Shown: piece after piece, positions 55,887-64,000 of the stretch
How positions within the stretch are numbered: position 1 is the stretch's first letter
Layout of the letters: each line of letters starts with the position of its first letter
Notes under the pieces: generated by a model
What the model was told of the DNA's origin: nothing
The model's database searches: none
What the model saw: only the letters and a program-made list of their open reading frames with translations
Source of the DNA: Scilla litardierei
Lineage: Eukaryota > Streptophyta > Magnoliopsida > Asparagales > Asparagaceae
Direction of reading: 5' to 3'
Assembly (NCBI GenBank): GCA_030789695.1
Contig: CM061142.1
Coordinates: 158,072,714 to 158,136,713, forward strand
DNA: 64,000 nucleotides
Program-made: the position numbers and the translations under genes

Positions 55887-57440
55887 TCACTCGATGATCC
55901 ACGCAACTGTCTGGACCGCGTTCACCCCTTTTCCCCTGTCCTGCTGTTTGGACGTTTCCTCTCCCGAGGCGGGGTCGTTGGCGGAGTTCTTCAGGTGTCC
56001 ACGGCTCACAAGCTTCTCAATGTCTTTCTTTAGGTGCCAACAGTCGTCGGTATCGTGGCCGTTGTCCTTGTGGTACTTACAGTATTTCTCTTCATCCCTC
56101 CTGCCTTTCCTCATTCTTCGGGGAGGTCGGCCCGCGTGTCCCTCCTTCTGGGCTTGCGCTAGGATCACGTCCGGGGCGTTGGTCATCGAGGAGTGCCGGA
56201 GCTCTTTCCTCAATGGTCTTCCTCTGGCCTTCTTCTCCGATCGATGCTCCTCCGTGCTGCGGCGCTCTTCTCACCGCGCTTGGTCTCGCGTCTGATCTTT
56301 CCATCATCCTCGGCCAAGGCCTCTTCTGTCAGCATGAAGCGTTCCGCTCGAGCCATAATTCCGACGAGGTCCTTCGGCGGGTCGCTATGTAGCGACTTCT
56401 TCAAACCCCTGTGTCGAAGGCCTTTCTTCAGGGCCGCCTTCACAACCAGTTCGGGACAGCTATCCACGCTCAATCGCTCCACATTGAAGCGACACATGAA
56501 GTGCCTCAGTGATTCGGCCGGTCCCTGCACCACATTGAATAAATGTTCCGAATCAGGCTTTACCTGTCGCCCAGCCATGAATTGCTTGCAGAACAGCTGG
56601 GTGAGCTCGTCGAAGTTATCTATCGATCGACCAGGCAGGCTAAGGTACCAGGTCCGGGCGGCCCCCCCTGTAGGGTGGAGTAGAAGCCCCTGCAGAGCAG
56701 GGTGTCATCGGCTCCCTGGAATGCCATGACCGCCTCGTAGTCCATCACATGATCCGCGGGGTCGCTGACGCCGTTGTACTTCTCCAGCATCGGCACCTTG
56801 AAGTTCGAGGGTATTCGTGCCTCAGTTATCCTCTGGGCCAGGGGGCATCATTCTCCGCTGATGCACCTGGGTCGCTCCCCTTCGCCCGCCTCCTTGTCGC
56901 TCGACTGCAACGGGGGGGGGGGGGGGGGGGGGGGCTGGTGGGAGCTTGACCTCCTCTTAAGTCTTCGCCGGCTTAGGTGCTGGGCTTGTTCGGCGCGAAC
57001 ATTCTTTCTGGTTCTCCTGGTGGTGGGTTCGTCGGTTGCCTCCACTCCGTTCAGACCGGACGCTCGTTGATCGTCGATCATCCCGCCTATGCTTGTTTGA
57101 CCTCGGACGCGCGGATGAGGCCGTCCTAGAGAGGTCGCCCGTCTGCTCCGAGTCCCACCCATTTCCCTCTCTTACTGAGGTAGGAGTGGGAGATCATGCC
57201 GGGGAAGAGCCGGGCCTGGTGAACCTCCGTTCCATATTCCGCACTCTTTTTCCATGGTCGGCGACCACGGCAGAGCGAAGGAGTCGATGTTCCCCTTCCT
57301 GGCGGTGAGCCCGTCTCTCCCCACCTTCGGGGGTGGGAGTGCTGCTGACAAGCTGTTAAATCATCGCGGCTAAAGTTTGGATGTTGGTGTTGGTCTCCTG
57401 CGCATAGGCTCGGAGTTGTCCCTGCGTGGCCAGTAGGGCA
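55887..57440 (-). pseudogene. Tat-type gag with zinc knuckle, frameshifted
   Basis: On the minus strand, 57440-57350 reads ATQGQLRAYAQETNTNIQTL (a gag N-terminal helix), followed by a stop and Arg/Pro-rich frames to 56850. 56815-56660 reads FKVPMLEKYNGVSDPADHVM and AFQGADDTLLCRGFYSTL, the start of the Retrotrans_gag domain. After a frameshift, 56640-56210 reads FDELTQLFCKQFMAGRQV, GPAESLRHFMCRFN and KGLRHRGLKKSL. 56213-55887 carries the nucleocapsid end, YCKYHKDNGHDTDDCWHLKK, usual in Tat gag. A 23-G run (56912-56934) gives a proline run and may be a slippage or assembly error. Protease and pol do not follow. Confidence 0.88.
56912..56934. repeat. Homopolymer of 23 G
   Basis: Inside the gag N-terminal region. 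Such a run can form G-quadruplexes and is hard to sequence, so its length is unreliable. Confidence 0.97.
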
Positions 57441-58409
57441 GTACAATAGTATAATGCAATGTTTGTGGTGTGTGTAACGAGTGTTTTACGTAAAGATAAA
57501 TGTAGGCATACATGCTTGCCTCAAAAAATTGCACTCCCAAGTGCAGGATGTCAGAAAAGTAGTAAATTCTGGTGAGTGCAGAGTCGTAATCCACGAGAAG
57601 ACTATGGCACAAATTACAACAGAAAGTTAATAAGAGCAAGTGATCAATGAGAGAATTACCATTTTCTTTAGGTTCTTTAGGTGATCGAATTGTGTAAGAG
57701 AGTGTGTTAAGCCAATGTGATTAATCTAAAACTAATTACATGGGAAGTAGTCGATGAAAAATCAAGATTAGAGGTGTGTGTGTGTGTGTGTGTGTGTGTG
57801 ATGTGGGATCCTTAGGGTGTATGCCTAGCATAATTTGGTTTCCAAGCTATGACTCAATGAAGAATCTTGTAGATTAATATCATCGGATGATACCATAATA
57901 TGGATTAAGCACAATTTCTAATTGGGATGAGGTTAGATGATGATACATCTTTGTGGGATGATCCAACCATCTACTCTTAAACTCATTGATCAAAACAAAG
58001 GAGAAGTCAAAATCATCATCCAATTCATAAGCACATCAGATGTATCAAGAAATCCAAAATCTAGCATAGACATTGCCCTAATTTCACCACACCACACCAC
58101 ACAATATTCAAGCAAAGCATAGTTGAAGAGACACCAAATTTCATCAAAAAAACATCTTCTCAATCATCTAAATCCATAAGTATATCAAGTACAAGGAGAT
58201 AGTTCAGGCTTTTATCACCAAATTCTCAGATTACAAGCCTCAGATTAGATTTACAGTCCTTCTTCTTCCTCACACCTGAGAAAGAACCCAAAACAGATTA
58301 ACAATAATGAAAGTGATAACCCTAGCTTTAATGAGGAGTGGCTTTTATAAAACTAAGCCTCATTTTATTATCTACCATTATATCTAGAATTTAAGGTCCA
58401 AAAATTACA
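57441..58409 (-). mobile_element. R-U5 part of an Athila-style LTR
   Basis: On the minus strand a TATA-like TTTTATAAAAGCC (near 58340-58352) is followed by a leader (GCTAGGGTTATCAC...), and near the low-coordinate end by CGTGGATTACGACTCTGCACT then CACCAGAATTTACTACTTT and TGCACTTGGGAGTGCA (57530-57600). That order is usual for the 3' part of plant Athila-like LTRs. A (GT)n run lies inside. The U3 part would be to the right, beyond the element inserted at 58410; TTACA (58405-58409) should be one copy of that insertion's target duplication. Confidence 0.45.
57773..57800. repeat. (GT)n microsatellite, 14 units
   Basis: Perfect GT run inside the LTR fragment. Confidence 0.97.
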
Positions 58410-61381
58410 TGTAACGCCCCGCTCCCCAGGGTACATGGGAAGTACGAATCCGTCCCATGTAATCCCAGAGTAGCGAGTGTTACGAAGGAATAAAAGAAGA
58501 AAATTACAAAGGAAAACGACAGGCCACTGCGCACTGATGGGATAGTACCTATAGTGTTCCCATACACACAACCAAATCAAGCAGCACAGAACAACAATAT
58601 CAACAACAGAGACCAACACAGAAAAACTGCACTGAACCAATTAATCAATCACTACTACATATCTTCATACAACAACCTCAAACCCAAGAAAGAAACCCCG
58701 AAAGAACATGTTCTCTCTCTCTCACTCTCACTCATCTCGATACCCAACCACAATCCAAGCTCCTTAACCATAACTCTAACTCCATCTCCCTGCCTCCAGC
58801 TCCATACACCTGAAACCATAAATTGGAGCACGTCAAAGCGTGTCCAAGTAGGAAACCCAACTCGTGCAGTGTATAAATATTAATTTGGGGATGTTGTTGT
58901 TGTCACACTATAGTACAATGCATGAAAGGAACCACATGTGTATAAGACAAGGAAAGGAAGTAAGAAGTACACATTGGAAACTTAAAGCAGTTAAACATTT
59001 AATTACATTTCATTTGGAATCCTGGGTGTGTCGTTGAATATGAGGAACTTGACTCTACCCCAAGGTGGGGCGGTAAGGAGCACCCGCCATTGGTACACGA
59101 GCAATGTTTCCTTAAAGAGGCCTCTCACTTCACCCATTCCCCTGCACCGGGGTGCAAGTGAGGAAAACTCCACAACATCTCAACTCATCGTACCCGAAAC
59201 TGAATAAGGTACGACAAACACCATAAAGTACCTGAAACTGAGCAAGGTATATCACAACATCACAACACAGTCCAGTCCTCATACCCTACTAGTATCCAGT
59301 TTTCCCCAACCCCTTTCTAGGGAGCTCACCTGTCATGTGGCAGACCGAGACATCCCTATCATTTATTAGCATTTAATTCAAGTGAGCTAGCATACAACAT
59401 TTAGAATTGCATTTTTACAACATTAGGATGCCATAGAAGTGACATAAGGGAAACAATAAAGCTAGCGTGCATTTAGTTTAAGAGACTAACATGCCAATTG
59501 AACCTTTTTCCATAAAACATCCGAGTGGAACATAAACCATTCTCAATGCAATATAAACATTAGGAGGCTAGCATGCAATTAAATGAAAGGACTTGCCTAT
59601 AACATGAATCATTATGGAATTAAAATATTAGTAAACATTAGCATGCATTGAATTAAAAGGAATAACATGCAACTCGAATTTTCCAATATGGACCATACGA
59701 CATCATGAGTTCCCTTGTCAATTACCACAACACCAATCTCCATTAAAATAAGCCATTCCCCAAAACACATACACAACTTCATAGATCTCACTTGCACCAT
59801 GAATCTTTTTCCAGAAACGTCATTATCTATGAGAAATGCAATCTTGCAAATGCCACTAACAAAATGCAAGCTTAATAAAACCCATTTTGAAAACTACTTA
59901 GCAACACCCACATTTAGTTATAAGATTAATCAATTTTACATTAAAATGTAACATTTATAAACTAATGGGAATTGCATGAAAGTTAATTCTACACACACAT
60001 GAAATCGTAAGCATTCCTACACAAACATGCAATCTTTATCAAGGCTAATGGAAATTGCATGAAGTTAATACTATTCTAATTAACAAACTAATTCAATCAA
60101 GAGAATTATTGCTAATAAAATCTTAATTAATGAGAAAAATCATTGCCATAAACATATTTTAATAAAGGAGATGCTAGCTTTGGCATGAATATGACAAGTT
60201 ATCTAATGAAGCTTCCACCTTTGGCTCAAATAAGGCATGTTAACTAATAAAGATGCCAACTTTAGATTGGTGCTTAACTAACAATGGCAACTTGTTTACT
60301 AATTGGAGTTACAACTATTCTAACAAATCCCAAATTAATAGTTATTGCACAAATATGGGTTCCTACCTCATGAAATTTGTTGATGACTCCTCCTCCCTCT
60401 CCTTTCTCTTCTTCTCCTTTCCTTTTCCTCGTCCTCTTGTCTTTAGTTCTTCCTTTTTTTGTTTCTTTCCTTTTTCTTCTTTCTTTCTTTCTTTTTTTTG
60501 TGTGAGGAGAATTCAGCCAAAATAGGAAACAAATGAAAAAGGAAAATAAAACAAAAGGAAAGGAGAATGGATGAAGAAAGAAATATGTGGATGAATATAT
60601 AAACATTGGAAAATATCGTCTAATGTATTATTAAATAATTAAAACCTTTCCTTAAAGAAACTTATTAAATAAAAACCCTTCATTTTTGTATGTTAATTAC
60701 ATCTTTTACCATTGCAATATACCTATTATTAAATGCCCTTAAATTTGGATAATTAATTACACCATATGCCACTACCCTTAACCCTTTTCACACTAAACCC
60801 CCATCCAAGACACTAACCCCTTTCACACTAGTATGGCTCACCTTACACACCCCTCCTACACACGCATGTACATCCATGTACACTACCACATTCATATGTG
60901 TCTATATAGCTAAGACATACACAAAGACAACCATATTAACAACCGTAGCCATATAGTTACACACTACACTTTCCCATACAACTATACTAGTGCACACATA
61001 TGGACGCACAACATATATGAATGTGGTAGTGTGCACTAGATTAGTGAACACATGTTTGTAGTGCACACATACAAACATATGACACACAACATATATACAT
61101 ATATATCCTTAGTGTCTCAAACCCTCTACTACATATTCATGCATACACCGTACACATTATCCACACACATTCGTCTACTGGCCATACCCTAAGGCACCAA
61201 CATGCACTACTAGATATACACCAACACAATAAAATATCCATAGGCTACAACTTACTATAATAACCAACCATATATCACCATGCATTACACACTCACGATC
61301 CCATGCATACGTACACAACCAGAATATACGTACACCACATATACAGTAGGATACACGTATAGGTCAAAACGGGGTATGACA
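58410..61381 (-). repeat. 3' LTR of the LARD-like element, 2972 bp
   Basis: On the minus strand it begins TGTCATACCCCG at 61381 and ends CGGGGCGTTACA at 58410, an imperfect inverted pair. It contains an A/C-rich part and a block near 59041-59240 with ACCCCAAGGTGGGGCGG and CCCGAAACTGA phrases (the counterpart of G-rich blocks in other long LTRs here). No credible ORF. Confidence 0.75.
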
Positions 61382-62188
61382 TCCTACCCACCTTAAAATA
61401 AAGTCCATCCTCGGACTTTCTAGGCTAGGGGTCAACCTATGGAGGGACATGTCTAGTCACGAAGGGTCACCCTATCTCATGCATACATACACTACCACAT
61501 AATATAGGACAAGGTCAAATCATAAGGAGGCATACACAACAAGGAGGCTAATCCACACACATAATCACCTACACATACACACCCAATATGCTCATACTGA
61601 GACCTATATGGACACACAACTATGCATACTACACATGTAGACTTCACATATATATACACATATGGCAGTATACACGGATAGCCATGGACACCTACTCTCT
61701 GGTACAAGGGCCAGACACACATAGAACTGGGTACACCACATAGCTCCTACTCACATCAGCTACACTCACATACATACAGCAGGCTCCCCCCCAATCATAA
61801 ACACATTCAGATATAATATTATAAAAACATATAGATATACACCCACTCACCATTACATACCATTTGACATAATAGGACATAACTCTAACTATTTACACCC
61901 ATATTTTAAGCCTACAGACTCACCACCACACTTATCCATCTTCAAACACATACATGTATACATCTCCAGAACCATACACACACAAATAGTAATTAAGTAC
62001 ACACTAATCTAAAGATAGCCACCACACATATGTGCAGTAAACATAATAGGTAGTCAACTACATGAATAGCCACCCAATACGTTCACCACATGATAATACA
62101 CACAGAACATAATATATATATATATATAAATTAATATATATATATTAATATAGTAATTAATATATATAATATATATATTAATATAGTA

Positions 62189-62234
<46 letters not shown>

Positions 62235-63674
62235 TCATATGCTTGCACACTAATATACACTTCTCAATACAATTAACCAACTATTCATATACCCACCAAC
62301 ACAAGTACATCTATACCACTACAGCCAACACACATGTACACATATAAACACACTATTATGTACACATAAAGTCATCTTCATTAGGTACAAATAAACATCA
62401 TAATCATTCATCAGCCAATAATAACAATACACATAAAACACCCACATAAATACATCCACATTTGTTAGAATACAGATCATACTAATGCATACGTCCCACT
62501 ATCGACACATGGGTCACTAATAATAATATAAATATACGCCACTTGCAACCACACATGCATAACACTCATCCACTTATATAGAAATATCTATAGACATGCA
62601 CATCTAGTCATGGCAATATACACAAGGATCATATGACATAATAATACAACGTAGTATACAAATATACATTCAAGTAACAACTGTACATGCACATATGGGC
62701 TACACATTACATATGAATAATATGAACATATGAGAACACATTATGACCACATTACATATTAATCATACATATACTTATATATATCCGAACAATGTCAATG
62801 TAATATCTACACACTAGGTACTCATATATATTTATAGCTACACACAGATACAACCATATATTTATATTTTCACACAGTAGTATACCTTGTAGAGCTTCAT
62901 CCAGGGGGTGACTATCTACATATCACACTTAGATCCATACACCACGCCAATATACTAACATCCAATAATACACACACCAATGGACCTATTTATTAGACTA
63001 CTCCACTACAACTCTCAAGTACACATATAGACATACACAACATATATCGATACTCATTTCGAGATATAACCCGATACACAAGTAGACATACAGCTACACC
63101 CATGTACATATACAACTATACCAATACAAACAAATATCCATACCGCCGTATCATGTCATAAACAAATATCCATATTGCCGTACCGACCAACATACATACA
63201 CAATCACCACATAACTGTGCACAGTCCATATGAATATACATAATAACATATGTATACACCGATACACTTATGCATACATGCAATATACATATTTATATAG
63301 ATATACTCATACTTAGAGTTATGCACCCAAGACACCCAAATCTACCAACATTACACAAACTAAACATCTATACATAAAGCCATATACTAATTACAATTGG
63401 TACACACATACATATCGCTATACCTAACCATGGCTGTATACTATCTACACAAGACATACGATATACACAACAACACTTACCATACATACATACACACAAC
63501 TCTACTATAGAAGATGATATACCCACATATCCTAGTTCTTTACACTTAGAGATAAAACTACAGCTAAGAGGTCCTAGGCACCTACCCACCTTAGGACTCG
63601 ACCACCCTCTACGAGAACATTACATGCACTGTTCGTAAACAGCCGCAGTGCGGTGACCTGCATGGTCCACCAAA
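61382..63674 (-). other. Non-coding interior of the LARD-like element
   Basis: At its low end on the minus strand, GGACTTTATTTTAAGG then TGGGTAGGA is the polypurine tract, preceded by GAAAGTCCGAGGATGG, a relic of the usual chromovirus pol end (FEDE region). The rest is rich in ACACATACATA and TATATA and lacks any domain. After the 5' LTR end (63675) the minus strand reads TTTGGTGGACCATGC; I cannot match it to a known primer tRNA. Confidence 0.7.
62111..62231. repeat. (TA)n-rich stretch
   Basis: Alternating TATA with a few TTAATA breaks; the longest pure run is about 62193-62231. It gives a Tyr-Ile repeat frame that is not a gene. Confidence 0.95.
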
Positions 63675-64000
63675 TGTAACGCCCCGCTCCCCAGGGTACA
63701 TGGGAAGTATGAATCCGTCCTAGGTAATCATAGAGCAGCGAGTGTTATGAAGGAATAAAATAAGGAAATTACAAAGGAAAATGACATGCCATTGTGCACT
63801 GATGGGATAGTACCTATAGTGTTCCCATACACACAACCAAATCAAGCAGCACAGAACAACAATATCAACAACAGGGACCAACACAGAAAACCTGCACTGA
63901 CCCAATTAATGAATCGCTGTTGCATATCTTCAGACAACAACTTCAAACCCAAGAAAGAAAACCCAAAAGTACATGGTCTCTCTCTCTCTCTCTCTCTCTC
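63675..64000 (-). repeat. 5' LTR of the LARD-like element, partial
   Basis: Collinear with 58410-58740 over its length and cut by the window end. It ends in a (CT)n run (63976-64000) where the other copy has interrupted CTCTCTCACTCTC, so the run expanded in one copy. Confidence 0.85.

Larger units (their letters stand above)
53232..57440 (-). mobile_element. GC-rich Tat-lineage retrotransposon remnant
   Basis: A sharp rise in GC marks both edges. In minus orientation: gag (57440-55887), then tandem arrays instead of pol (55640-54500), then an ORF on the opposite strand (53232-54071). Gag followed downstream by an antisense extra ORF and a tandem-repeat-rich 3' region is a known layout of the Tat lineage of Ty3/gypsy elements. 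No LTR was identified at either edge; both ends look truncated. Pol is missing, so this is a deletion derivative or a non-autonomous family. Confidence 0.72.
58410..64000 (-). mobile_element. LARD-like non-coding LTR element, minus strand, runs off window
   Basis: TGTAACGCCCCGCTCCCCAG occurs at 58410 and 63675 in the same orientation, and both copies stay alike for the 325 bp that can be compared. With a polypurine-LTR junction at 61381 this defines a minus-strand element: 3' LTR 58410-61381, interior 61382-63674, 5' LTR from 63675 on. The interior has no gag or pol. Long LTRs with a non-coding interior define LARDs. By eye the LTR copies differ by about 8 per cent, mostly transitions, so it is older than the two elements nested at 14582 and 38495. 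Confidence 0.8.

Noticed and set aside
60253..60606. Ser/Phe-rich plus-strand and Lys/Arg-rich minus-strand frames
   Set aside because: Both come from a CTTTC-rich pyrimidine run in the LTR.

Overview
This window is repeat-rich plant nuclear DNA, almost certainly from a flowering plant. It carries hallmarks of angiosperm LTR retrotransposons (initiator-Met and Athila/Tat-type primer-binding sites, Sirevirus-style LTR palindromes and repeated polypurine tracts), Helitrons with plant-type termini, a hAT MITE, telo-box motifs (AAACCCTA) and exon fragments of plant Argonaute, carbamoyl-phosphate synthase and Mediator genes. I see no intact host gene, no tRNA or rRNA and no CRISPR. Everything is supported by reading the sequence; no alignment or database search was run.

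Layout. 1-6.4 kb: LTR fragments, a 500-N scaffold gap (4240-4739) and a decayed minus-strand Ty1/copia pol. 7.9-52.75 kb: one continuous nest. The outermost layer is a minus-strand LTR (7910-52750). It contains a 2.9-kb Helitron (8351-11273) and an Athila/Tat-style LTR (13518 to about 51889). That LTR contains a plus-strand LTR (14280 to about 51300), and that contains a Sirevirus-like copia element (14582-48271, target duplication ATCTC). Inside the copia element sit a 780-bp hAT MITE (17061-17840, duplication CTTATGAC), a 14.7-kb Helitron (19308-33987) with a small Helitron at its 3' end (33988-34241), and a gag-only Athila/Tat-like element (38495-45899, duplication ATAAC).

53.2-57.4 kb: a GC-rich remnant of a Tat-lineage element, with minus-strand gag, a plus-strand coiled-coil antisense ORF and two tandem arrays. 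57.4-58.4 kb: a minus-strand LTR fragment. 58.4 kb to the end: a non-coding LTR element (LARD-like) on the minus strand with 3-kb LTRs; its 5' LTR runs off the window.

How the parts work together: several elements are non-autonomous. The copia element keeps only gag, the Athila/Tat-like element keeps a gag-like ORF, and the last element keeps no ORF, so each would need pol supplied by relatives. The most notable object is the large Helitron. It carries exon-and-intron fragments resembling an AGO4-type Argonaute, the CPSase small subunit, MED15 and probably an XB3-type ankyrin E3 ligase, all on the plus strand and all broken.
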